47,886 bases of DNA, from contig JAFOBG010000031.1 in assembly GCA_017381935.1 (NCBI GenBank), forward strand, positions 1 to 47,886. Reading direction: 5' to 3'. Under the pieces are notes generated by a model that had not been told where the DNA came from, made no database searches, and worked only from the letters and a program-made list of their open reading frames with translations. The DNA comes from Alistipes sp. Lineage in GTDB: Bacteria > Bacteroidota > Bacteroidia > Bacteroidales > Rikenellaceae. Shown here in pieces: positions 40,355 through 47,886 of this stretch. Both the position numbers and the translations under genes were made by a program. The first letter of the stretch is position 1. The number at the start of each line of letters is the position of its first letter.

Positions 40355-40545
40355 CGGATTTAGGTACTGCCACCGAAGGTGGTACGCTAAAAAATAGAGT
40401 TTTCACTCAAGCTCGCTTGAAAGTGAAAGGGCTCTATTTTTTAGTGTATAGCCTTTAAGGCTATCCTAAATCCGCAACGCCAGAAGAAAAACGAAGTTTT
40501 TCCAAAAGTTTTTGGTGCCGCTTTTTTCAAAAAGGGGCAGTACTG
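40355..40545 (+). repeat. Family B structured intergenic repeat, copy 2 (complete)
   Basis: The outer stem CGGATTTAGG (40355-40364) pairs with CCTAAATCCG (40465-40474) and encloses three hairpins, like a cloverleaf. They are CCACC-GAA-GGTGG (40370-40382), a 13-bp stem 40387-40399 with 40432-40444 topped by CAAGC-tc-GCTTG, and ATAGCCT-tta-AGGCTAT (40448-40464). On the 3' side are GAAAAAC-GAA-GTTTTTC (40486-40502), CCAAAA-gt-TTTTGG and a T-rich hairpin, ending GGGGCAGTACTG. The order matches 1-184. It occupies most of the remaining gap before queA, so the whole 373-base tpiA-queA gap consists of family A plus family B. Confidence 0.8.
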
Positions 40546-40568
40546 CGTAGCAAATTAAAACACAGACG

Positions 40569-41771
40569 ATGATAAACATCAACGACTTTGACTATCCGTT
40601 GCCGGATGAGCGTATTGCCAAGTTCCCATTGGAGCGTCGAGATAGCTCCAAACTGCTTGTCTATCGCAATGGAGAGATTACGGAGCGACACTTTGCTGAT
40701 ATAGGCGAAGAGTTGCCATCAGATACACTTTTTGTATTCAACAATACAAAGGTGGTTCGTGCCCGACTTGTGATGCATAAGCCTTCGGGTGCTCGAGTGG
40801 AGGTGTTTTGCCTTGAACCACACGCTCCTGCAGATTATGAGCATGCATTTGCTGTTAGGGGTGAGTGTAGCTGGAGCTGTATTGTGGGTAATCTGAAAAA
40901 GTGGAAAGAGGGAGCTGTTCAGATTCCGTTTGACTATGAAAATGAGCATTATTTGTTGCAAGCCTACATCGCTGAGCGTGGGACACGTGAGCATGTTGTC
41001 CGTTTTGTGTGGGATGCGCCACTTAGTTTTGGACAGTTGCTTGAATATTTAGGTAGAATACCTATCCCTCCATACCTCAATCGAGAGAGTGAGGAGATTG
41101 ATAATAGTCGTTATCAAACTGTCTATTCTCGTTTTGAGGGCTCTGTTGCTGCACCTACGGCTGGTCTGCACTTTACAAATGAGCTTATTGAGAGCCTTAA
41201 AGAGCGTGGTTTTACCTTTGGGGAGGTTACGCTCCATGTAGGCGCAGGTACATTCTTGCCTGTAAAAGATGAGGATGCTACAAAACATGCAATGCATACC
41301 GAGCATTTCGAGATAACCAAATCGACACTGCAACTGCTTAAAAGTAAAATTGGTAAAGTCGTTGCTGTAGGAACAACCTCTGTTAGAACCTTAGAGTCGC
41401 TTTCAGCTCTGGCTTGGCGAGTTGAAACTGCAGGCGATGCAGATTGCCAAAGAGTGATAGGACAGTGGGAATTGTATGATATTCCGGCCGAGTTTACGGG
41501 GATAAAGGTGGTCGATACACTGCTCGAATATATGGAGAAATTGGGCGTTTCAAGCCTTAAAGCAGCAACGCAAATTATGATAACTCCGCTGGGTTACCAC
41601 TTCCGTATAGTCAATCGTATTGTTACAAATTTTCACCAACCTAAGTCAACATTATTGTTGCTTGTATCGGCCTATGTGGGGGATGATTGGCATAAGATAT
41701 ACGACTATGCACTGCAGAGAGACTTTCGTTTTCTCTCTTATGGAGATTCCTCGTTATTAATAGTCGAATAG
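40569..41771 (+). CDS. queA: S-adenosylmethionine:tRNA ribosyltransferase-isomerase QueA
   Basis: QueA transfers the ribosyl group of SAM to preQ1 at tRNA position 34 on the way to queuosine. The 400-residue product is longer than the usual 340-360. It has the N-terminal FDYPLPDERIAKFPLERRDSSKLLV, VFNNTKVVRARL, then SVAAPTAGLHFT and LHVGAGTFLPVK. VGTTSVRTLES and the C-terminal ITNFHQPKSTLLLLVSA-like block complete it. The added length lies mainly in the middle and in a segment after the TSVRTLES motif. No other queuosine genes are nearby. Confidence 0.93.
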   Translation: MININDFDYPLPDERIAKFPLERRDSSKLLVYRNGEITERHFADIGEELPSDTLFVFNNTKVVRARLVMHKPSGARVEVFCLEPHAPADYEHAFAVRGECSWSCIVGNLKKWKEGAVQIPFDYENEHYLLQAYIAERGTREHVVRFVWDAPLSFGQLLEYLGRIPIPPYLNRESEEIDNSRYQTVYSRFEGSVAAPTAGLHFTNELIESLKERGFTFGEVTLHVGAGTFLPVKDEDATKHAMHTEHFEITKSTLQLLKSKIGKVVAVGTTSVRTLESLSALAWRVETAGDADCQRVIGQWELYDIPAEFTGIKVVDTLLEYMEKLGVSSLKAATQIMITPLGYHFRIVNRIVTNFHQPKSTLLLLVSAYVGDDWHKIYDYALQRDFRFLSYGDSSLLIVE

Positions 41772-41827
41772 AGATACTATACCTATATTTATATATAGAT
41801 ACGGATAATAATATGATAATTATTCGA

Positions 41828-41872
41828 TGATAATGCAATTATATGTAAAAATATGATTGCATTATCTATTTT
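41828..41872 (+). terminator. Terminator of queA
   Basis: GATAATGCAAT (41828-41838) pairs perfectly with ATTGCATTATC (41855-41865) around a 16-nt loop, followed by a T-rich tract TATTTTTAG. It lies about 57 bases past the queA stop. Confidence 0.75.
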
Positions 41873-41891
41873 TAGCCCCTTTTGTATCTCT

Positions 41892-41964
41892 GCTTACAAA
41901 ATGTAAGCGTGAAAACTTGTAAGTCGTCCTCTTTAGTCAAAAAAATGGCTTTGTAGGTCGTTCT
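41892..41964 (+). promoter_or_regulatory. Candidate operator cluster upstream of the SusC/SusD locus
   Basis: A perfect inverted repeat GCTTACA-aaa-TGTAAGC (41892-41908) is followed by two imperfect direct repeats, TTGTAAGTCGTCCT (41917-41930) and TTGTAGGTCGTTCT (41951-41964), 34 bases apart. TGTAAG or TGTAGG thus recurs four times. The cluster lies about 170-240 bases upstream of the SusC -33 box, where binding sites of an AraC-type or hybrid two-component regulator could be. The rest of the 435-base gap between queA and the SusC gene is AT-rich with no gene. Confidence 0.4.
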
Positions 41965-42134
41965 GGGTGGGATTTTTGTCGGATGTAATATTGTTTTTAT
42001 ATTTCTTGAACAATTTTTTGAAAATTTTTAATTACAGTTTGTAACTATTGTAGCTACTATTGCTTTCAATCGACAATAATTTCACACAAAATGCTATAAG
42101 TCTGTTATTTCGGCCTAAATTTGTAATAAAATTA

Positions 42135-42166
42135 TTTGGTCGGCTTGATGTTTATTATTAACTTTG
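42135..42166 (+). promoter_or_regulatory. Promoter of the SusC/SusD locus
   Basis: TTTG (42135-42138) and TAACTTTG (42159-42166) are separated by 20 bases, close to the ideal Bacteroidota pattern. The start near 42173 leaves a leader of about 33 nt. Confidence 0.75.
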
Positions 42167-42206
42167 CACGAAAAGATTTTTATTTTTTAACTAATATTAA
42201 TTGCTT

Positions 42207-45200
42207 ATGGTAAGGAAAATTGTACTTTCATTGGCTGCTGTTCTGTCTGTTGTCGGTATGGCATTAGCTCAGAATAAGCAAGTTTCGGGTACGGTTACCG
42301 ATACTAAGGGTGCACCAGTAATCGGTGCAACTGTGGTTGTTGATGGAACCACTATCGGTACATCTACCGATGCACAGGGTCAGTATACACTCAACGCTCC
42401 AGCTGATGGTGTGCTTGCTGTATCCTCTATCGGTTATAGCGAACAGAAGGTCGCTATCAACGGTAAAACCGTTATCAACGTTGTGCTTGCAGAGGCAGCA
42501 CAGGCTTTGGATGATGTCATTGTAACTGCTTACGGTGAGGCTAAGAAAGAGGCATTTACCGGTTCAGCTGTAATGGTAAAGACCGAGGAGATTGTAAAGA
42601 GCCAGACTACAAATGCAATCGATGCATTGAATGGTAAGGTTCCTGGTTTGCAGATTATCAATGCATCAGGTCAGCCTGGCGGTTCTTCTCCAACCGTTAT
42701 TATCCGTGGTATCTCTTCAATCGAGGCAGGTAAGACTCCGCTTATCATCCTTGACGGTATGGCTTTCGCAGGTAGCATCAGTGATGTTAACCCTGCCGAT
42801 ATTGAGTCTATGTCAGTTTTGAAGGATGCAGCAGCTGCCGCTCTTTATGGTGCTCGTGGTGCTAATGGTGTAATCTTGATTACAACCAAGCGTGCAAGAG
42901 GTAATGATGCAATCGTTAGTGTTGATATGAAGGTTGGTGTTAACCAGCGTGCTCAGCAGGACTACGATTATATCAAGGACCCAGGTGCATACTATGAGCA
43001 GCATTATAAGGCTCTGTATAACTACTATATTAACACAGGCTTCTCTTCTCACGCTGCTTTTGAGAGAGCTAACGCATCTCTTACTGCAACAGGTAATGGC
43101 GGTTTGGGTTACAACGTTTATACTGTTCCTGAGGGTCAGACACTTATCGGACGTAATGGTAAGCTCAACCCACAGGCAACTCTTGGCCGTCTTGTAAACT
43201 TCAATGGTGAGAACTACATGGTAACTCCAGATGATTGGGCTGATGAGATCTATCAGAACGGTGTTCGTCAAGAGTACAACGTGAATATAGCTGCTTCTAA
43301 CGATCGTAGCTCATTCTACGGTTCATTCGGTTACTTGAATAACGATGGTATCGTTGAGGCTACAGGTTATGAGCGTTATACAGCTCGTCTGCGTGCTGAG
43401 TACAACGCTAAGAAGTGGCTTCGCGTAGGTGGTAACGCATCTTATGCTCGTATTTATAGCAACTCTTCAACATCTGAGGGTTCTGGTAACTCATCTGGTA
43501 ACATCTTTGCATTTATTCCTCAGATTGCTCCAATCTATCCTCTCTATGTTCGTGATGGTGAGGGTAATATTCGTCATGATGAGTTCGGTAACGTAATCTA
43601 TGACCACGGTACAGCAACTAAGGAGGGTAGCAACGCAGGTCTTGAGCGTCCATTTATGACCAATACCAATGCGTATGCAGCACACTTGCTTGATCGCCAC
43701 GATTCAACTCAGAATATGGCTTCATTCAACGGTTTTGTTGATGTAATGCTTCCATTGGGCTTCAAGTTCTCATTCAACGGTGGTACTTCACTTAAGCAGT
43801 ATGACTCTGTTTCTACATCTAACATCTACTACGGTTCAGGTGTATCAAATGGTGGTACTCTTGTACGTGAGGCTGGTATCTACTGGAGCTACACACTGCA
43901 GCAGATTTTGACTTGGAACCACACTTTTGCTGATCTTCACAATGTTGACTTGATGCTCGGTCATGAGAATAACTACGAGATGACTCAGTACACAGCTGGT
44001 CAGAAAACAGGTATGTTCTCTAATACTTCATCTCAGTTTGGTCAGACTCTGAAGGTTGTTTCTGCATCTTCTGGTTTTGGTGAGTACAACAATGAGGGTT
44101 ACTTCTTCCGTGGTCAGTATGACTATGATGGTCGCCTCTTCGCTTCAGTATCTTATCGTCGTGATGCATCTTCTCGTTTCCACCCAGATCACCGTTGGGG
44201 TAACTTCTGGTCTATCTCTGCTGGTTGGTTGATTAATAAGGAGAGCTGGTTCAACGCTCCTTGGGTTGACGAGCTTAAGATTAAGGCTTCTTATGGTTCT
44301 CAGGGTAATGACTCAATCTCTGATTTCCTCTATACAGACCGTTACTCAATCTCTAACGACGGTACTGACAACTGGAGTATCCGTTTTGCAGCAAAGGGTA
44401 ATGAGAATATCACTTGGGAGACTAACGCAAACTTCAATGCAGGTGTTGACTTCTCTTTGTACCGTGGCCGTTTGGCAGGTAGCTTGGAGTACTTCAACCG
44501 TATGACTTCTGATATGCTTAGCTTCTACACCGTTCCTTCTTCAATGGGTTACTCAGGTTACTGGAGAAACGTTGGTGATATGTCAAACCAGGGTGTTGAG
44601 CTCGCTTTGCAGGGCACAGTTATCAATAAGAAGAACTTCAATTGGAGCTTGAACCTCAACGTAACTTATGTAAAGAACGCTATTACTTACCTCGATCCTG
44701 CAACTAAGACCGATGTATTCTACTCAATGGATGGCAAGTCTTATCAGGGTTATCAGGATGGTAGCCAGTACTTTGCAGAGGGTCTTCCAATCTATACTAT
44801 GCTTCTTAAGTCTTATGCAGGCGTAAACGAGCAGGGTCTTCCACTCTTCTGGGCTCGTGAGGAGTATGTAGAGAATGGTGAGAAGAAGTTCCGTCTTGTA
44901 AAGACAACTGACTACGCAGATAAGGCTACTTACTTCGTATTCGATACATCACTTCCTGATCTCTATGGTGGTTTCGGTACATCATTCAACCTCTATGGTT
45001 TTGATTTGTCTGTAAACTTCGTATATCAGCTCGGTGGTAAGGTTATCGATTCTGACTATGCATCATTGATGTCAAGCCCATCATCTTCACAGGTTGGTAC
45101 AAACTACCACAAAGATCTGCTTAACGCATGGACTCCAGAGAATACAACCTCTAACATTCCACGTTTCGTAATGCAGGATCAATATACAGGTTCAGTATCA

Positions 45201-45446
45201 GACCGTTATATGATGGATGCATCTTATTTGAGCCTTCAGAATATCAACTTCGGTTACACCTTCCCACACAAGTGGATGTCAAAGGCAGGTATCTCAAAGT
45301 TGCGTATCTATTTGGCATGCGAGAATGTATGGTTGTGGTCTCAGCGTAAGGGTCTTGACCCACGTCAGAGCTATTCTGGTGGCGCATCAAACGCTTACTA
45401 CTCACCAATTCGTACAATTTCCGGTGGTCTTAATATTACCTTCTAA
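42207..45446 (+). CDS. SusC/RagA family TonB-linked outer-membrane transporter
   Basis: The 1079-residue product has a signal peptide (MVRKIVLSLAAVLSVVGMALAQ). A carboxypeptidase-like regulatory domain spans about 25-95 (VSGTVTDTKGAPVIGATVVV, ending in VINVVLAEAAQALDDVIVTAYG). The plug domain covers about 105-220 (SAVMVKTEEIVKSQTTNAID, with VIIRGISSIEAGKTPLIILDG and ALYGARGANGVILITTK). A 22-strand barrel of about 850 residues follows. It would import a glycan or peptide captured by the SusD partner. The product starts at ATG 42207, not at an in-frame TTG two codons earlier. Codon use is strongly biased, as in highly expressed genes. The SusD gene follows 26 bases later. Confidence 0.97.
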   Translation: MVRKIVLSLAAVLSVVGMALAQNKQVSGTVTDTKGAPVIGATVVVDGTTIGTSTDAQGQYTLNAPADGVLAVSSIGYSEQKVAINGKTVINVVLAEAAQALDDVIVTAYGEAKKEAFTGSAVMVKTEEIVKSQTTNAIDALNGKVPGLQIINASGQPGGSSPTVIIRGISSIEAGKTPLIILDGMAFAGSISDVNPADIESMSVLKDAAAAALYGARGANGVILITTKRARGNDAIVSVDMKVGVNQRAQQDYDYIKDPGAYYEQHYKALYNYYINTGFSSHAAFERANASLTATGNGGLGYNVYTVPEGQTLIGRNGKLNPQATLGRLVNFNGENYMVTPDDWADEIYQNGVRQEYNVNIAASNDRSSFYGSFGYLNNDGIVEATGYERYTARLRAEYNAKKWLRVGGNASYARIYSNSSTSEGSGNSSGNIFAFIPQIAPIYPLYVRDGEGNIRHDEFGNVIYDHGTATKEGSNAGLERPFMTNTNAYAAHLLDRHDSTQNMASFNGFVDVMLPLGFKFSFNGGTSLKQYDSVSTSNIYYGSGVSNGGTLVREAGIYWSYTLQQILTWNHTFADLHNVDLMLGHENNYEMTQYTAGQKTGMFSNTSSQFGQTLKVVSASSGFGEYNNEGYFFRGQYDYDGRLFASVSYRRDASSRFHPDHRWGNFWSISAGWLINKESWFNAPWVDELKIKASYGSQGNDSISDFLYTDRYSISNDGTDNWSIRFAAKGNENITWETNANFNAGVDFSLYRGRLAGSLEYFNRMTSDMLSFYTVPSSMGYSGYWRNVGDMSNQGVELALQGTVINKKNFNWSLNLNVTYVKNAITYLDPATKTDVFYSMDGKSYQGYQDGSQYFAEGLPIYTMLLKSYAGVNEQGLPLFWAREEYVENGEKKFRLVKTTDYADKATYFVFDTSLPDLYGGFGTSFNLYGFDLSVNFVYQLGGKVIDSDYASLMSSPSSSQVGTNYHKDLLNAWTPENTTSNIPRFVMQDQYTGSVSDRYMMDASYLSLQNINFGYTFPHKWMSKAGISKLRIYLACENVWLWSQRKGLDPRQSYSGGASNAYYSPIRTISGGLNITF

Positions 45447-45472
45447 TTAATTGAGAGAAAGGAGATTATAAT

Positions 45473-47068
45473 ATGAAAAAATTAATAAAATATACATTGG
45501 TTCTCGCTACGCTTGGTGCATTCTCAACAAGTTGTATCAAGGAGATTGAGCCTCAAAGTAGCGCGATTACTCTTGACCAGGTGAATCAGTCTCCAACTGC
45601 AATGGAGTCTATGGTAGGTGCTATTGCAGCTTATGGAAACGATATTACTTGGGCTGATAGCTGTCCTCAGCTCTATGGCTACTCTTCTATGTGCGTTATT
45701 CGCGATATATGGTGCAACGACATTGCCGGTATGCCTATAGGTTATGACTGGTATGAGCCATTCTCTACAAATACATATATGAATGGTATCTACGCTCACA
45801 TGCAGATTATCTGGTTGTGGTACACTAAGTGGTTGGCACTCTCTAACGATATTATCCGCATGTATCCAAACATTGAGGAGATTCCTGAGCACTTCCGTCC
45901 TTATGTAGGTTGTGCATACGCTTATCGTGCATGGGCTTGGTTGGATATGGGTCAGATGTATGAGTATAAGGAGAACAAATATACCAGCAAGCCAGAGGTA
46001 GTTGGTCTTACAATCCCTTATCTCCATGAGAATATCACAGAGGATCAGGCTCGTTCAAACCCACGTCTTCCAAAGGCAGATTTGATTGGCCACATCAAGA
46101 ACTCTCTTGATATTGCGCTTACTCTTCTTGAGGGCTTTGAGTCTCCAAGCAAGCTTCAGCCAACAACATCAGTAGTTCACGGTCTTTACGCTCGTCTCCA
46201 CTTGTGGGAGGAGGATTATCCAGCAGCTAAGGCCTCTGCAGAGGCAGCATTGGCAGCAGGTTCATACTCTCCACTTACAAAGGAGCAGTGGACAAGCACC
46301 TCTACTGGCTTTAACTCAGTGGCTAGCAACTCTTCATGGATGCTTGCAAATACACTCTCTTCAGAGTCATCAGTAGTAAAGGCTAAGGTTTATGGTTGGG
46401 GTTCATGGATGGTATCTGAGAACAGCTTCGGTTATACTTCATACGGTGCTTACCGTCTTTGCGACGCTCGTTTCTACAGCCAGATTCCTGATACAGACTT
46501 CCGTAAGCTCTCTTGGAAGGCTCCTGCAGGTTCAACACTTGAGGTTCCTTATGTAGCAGCTCAGGGCTCTTATACAGGTCCATCTTCACTTCCTGATTTG
46601 GCAGTTATTAAGTTCCGTCCTGGTCAGGGTGAGCCTAACGACTACTTGGTAGCAAAGGCAACCGACTTCTGTATGATGCGTATGGAGGAGATGAAGTTTA
46701 TCATCGCTGAGTGCGATGCTCGTGAGGGTAACTCTGCATCTTTGGTAGAGCTCGTTCAGTCTCGTAACCCAGAGTATGTATGCAACAAGAGTGGTAACGA
46801 CCTTATTAAGGAGGTACTCTTCCAGAAGCGTATCGAGTTCTGGGGTGAGGGTGTAATGTTCTATGACTACAAGCGTTGCCCAGAGTTCTTGCAGGTACAG
46901 CGTGGTTATGAGGGCACAAACCATATCGAGATGGCTCGTTTCAACTGCGATGGTCTTGCTCCATGGATGAATGTCTGCATCAACGAGTATGAGGCTATGG
47001 AGAACACAGCACTCACAAAGACTAACAATCCAGACCCAACAAACTCTGTACAGCCTTGGACTGAGTAG
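45473..47068 (+). CDS. SusD/RagB family surface lipoprotein
   Basis: The 531-residue product has lipobox FSTSC (Cys21) followed by IKEIE, similar to the surface-export signal. The SusD fold shows an N-terminal helical part (YAHMQIIWLWYTKWLALSND, CAYAYRAWAWLDMGQMYEY), TPR-like helices (SVVHGLYARLHLWEEDYPAA) and a C-terminal RagB/SusD segment (MRMEEMKFIIAECDAREG, LFQKRIEFWGEGVMFYDYKR). It would form the lid over the SusC channel and bind ligand. The ligand is unknown. The third gene starts 42 bases downstream. Confidence 0.95.
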   Translation: MKKLIKYTLVLATLGAFSTSCIKEIEPQSSAITLDQVNQSPTAMESMVGAIAAYGNDITWADSCPQLYGYSSMCVIRDIWCNDIAGMPIGYDWYEPFSTNTYMNGIYAHMQIIWLWYTKWLALSNDIIRMYPNIEEIPEHFRPYVGCAYAYRAWAWLDMGQMYEYKENKYTSKPEVVGLTIPYLHENITEDQARSNPRLPKADLIGHIKNSLDIALTLLEGFESPSKLQPTTSVVHGLYARLHLWEEDYPAAKASAEAALAAGSYSPLTKEQWTSTSTGFNSVASNSSWMLANTLSSESSVVKAKVYGWGSWMVSENSFGYTSYGAYRLCDARFYSQIPDTDFRKLSWKAPAGSTLEVPYVAAQGSYTGPSSLPDLAVIKFRPGQGEPNDYLVAKATDFCMMRMEEMKFIIAECDAREGNSASLVELVQSRNPEYVCNKSGNDLIKEVLFQKRIEFWGEGVMFYDYKRCPEFLQVQRGYEGTNHIEMARFNCDGLAPWMNVCINEYEAMENTALTKTNNPDPTNSVQPWTE

Positions 47069-47110
47069 AGTGTGGATAAAATAATGTCAAATTGATAAAT
47101 TAAGAGATAT

Positions 47111-47886
47111 ATGAAAACATTAAATAAATTTTTCTATGCTCTGCTTGCCTTAGCTACGGTAGGTATGGTCGCTTGTAGCGAGGATACAACTACCTTCGAG
47201 CCAGGTCCGCAGGAGGTAGAGGGTTGCTATGGCGTTTACTTCCCAGATGCTGAGGCTTGTGAGACCCAGGGTCCTTTGGGTGAGGTTAGCGTTGACCCAT
47301 CAGAGGCAACCGAGTATGTTTATACAGCATATCGTACAAATACAGAGGGTGCAATCACCGTTCCTGTAAATGTAGCTTTGAATACTGAGAGTATGTTTAC
47401 CGTGTCTGCTCTTGAGTTTGCAGATGGTGCAGATGTTGCAGAGTTCTCTGTAGTTCTCTCTCCAGATGCAGAGGTAGGTAAGCCTTATACCCTCTCACTC
47501 TCTATTGACGATCCACAGTATGTTACTCAGTATGAGTCAGCTAACTCAAATGCTGTTAGCGTAACTATTACTCGTGTTAAGTGGATTGATGTTGGTGAGT
47601 GCATGTACACTGAGGATGTTCTTACTTCATGGTGGGGCTTTACTTTTGATGGTGCATGGGCAGGTATGACTCACCCTTCATACAAGGTAAAGGTTCAGGT
47701 ACGTGCTGACTCTATCAACGAGGCTGCATTCCAGGCTGCTCTCGATGGTACAGGTTCTGACGCAGGCCTTTCAGGTGTATATCGCCTTGTAAATGCTTAC
47801 CGTGTAGGTCCTTGGGGCGATCCATCAGACCCATCTCTTGAGACAGACCCTGTTTATACTACTATCTACGCAAATCCTTACAACCG
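47111..47886 (+). CDS. Surface lipoprotein of the SusC/SusD locus, SusE/F-position (3' end outside window)
   Basis: The frame from ATG 47111 stays open to the window edge (258 complete codons). It starts MKTLNKFFYALLALATVGMVAC with lipidated Cys22, followed by SED. Residues of about 38-140 form a beta-sandwich-like region (YGVYFPDAEACE, then ITVPVNVALN, FSVVLSPDAEVGKPYTLSLSI), as in Bacteroidota glycan-binding or DUF1735/Calx-beta-like domains. After this a second domain begins (RVKWIDVGECMYTEDVLTSW). Position after SusD suggests a surface glycan-binding or accessory protein. The family is uncertain because the gene is cut. Confidence 0.8.
   Translation, partial: MKTLNKFFYALLALATVGMVACSEDTTTFEPGPQEVEGCYGVYFPDAEACETQGPLGEVSVDPSEATEYVYTAYRTNTEGAITVPVNVALNTESMFTVSALEFADGADVAEFSVVLSPDAEVGKPYTLSLSIDDPQYVTQYESANSNAVSVTITRVKWIDVGECMYTEDVLTSWWGFTFDGAWAGMTHPSYKVKVQVRADSINEAAFQAALDGTGSDAGLSGVYRLVNAYRVGPWGDPSDPSLETDPVYTTIYANPYN

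Overview
This is a chromosomal window from a member of the Bacteroidota, most likely order Bacteroidales. The evidence is a SusC/SusD pair, many lipoprotein signal peptides, TAnnTTTG-type -7 promoter elements with a TTG/TTTG box about 20 bp upstream, almost no Shine-Dalgarno sequences, DUF4295 behind rpmB-rpmG, and a DUF4837 lipoprotein. I cannot fix the genus from sequence alone; an Alistipes-like gut organism is possible. No phage, insertion sequence with transposase, integrase or CRISPR array is visible.

Layout. 1-5333: greA, a HAD hydrolase gene broken by an in-frame amber codon, a small lipoprotein, an S4-domain RNA-binding protein, rlmH, glf and a DUF4837 lipoprotein. 5456-9183: a NodB-type deacetylase, ubiX and an outer-membrane beta-barrel protein. 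9319-14815: efp, a sialate O-acetylesterase-like enzyme and a large MG2-type secreted protein. 14948-19716: rpsA, frr, a TlpA-like thioredoxin, pyrH, rpmB, rpmG and DUF4295, the translation and growth core. 19894-25559: a complete tripartite RND efflux operon. 25741-28289: a repeat-rich adhesin-like lipoprotein preceded by a small ORF interrupted at a nine-base G tract. 28392-34636: gph, nhaC, tRNA-Arg(CCT), a cysteine-rich repeat lipoprotein, and a five-gene operon (deaminase, FtsX-type permease, menG, lipoprotein, SPOR protein). 34702-41771: a zinc metallopeptidase, alkaline phosphatase, PAP2 phosphatase, lysS, tpiA and queA. 42207-47886: the start of a polysaccharide utilisation-type locus (SusC, SusD and a third surface lipoprotein cut by the window end).

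Most genes are housekeeping. The signals that ordinary annotation does not explain are intergenic. Two families of long imperfect palindromes each occur twice: family A at 9194-9320 and 40197-40325, family B at 1-184 and 40355-40545. Between copies the stems keep their pairing while their bases change, which is compensatory covariation, and loop and junction sequences stay similar. A third structured element lies at 39254-39376. These look like mobile or duplicated structured DNA/RNA elements of a type I cannot name. The second notable signal is the G9 tract at 28260-28268: loss of one G would join a short start segment to a conserved-looking tail as a 47-residue ORF just upstream of the adhesin-like gene. 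That suggests phase variation, recent decay or a sequencing error.
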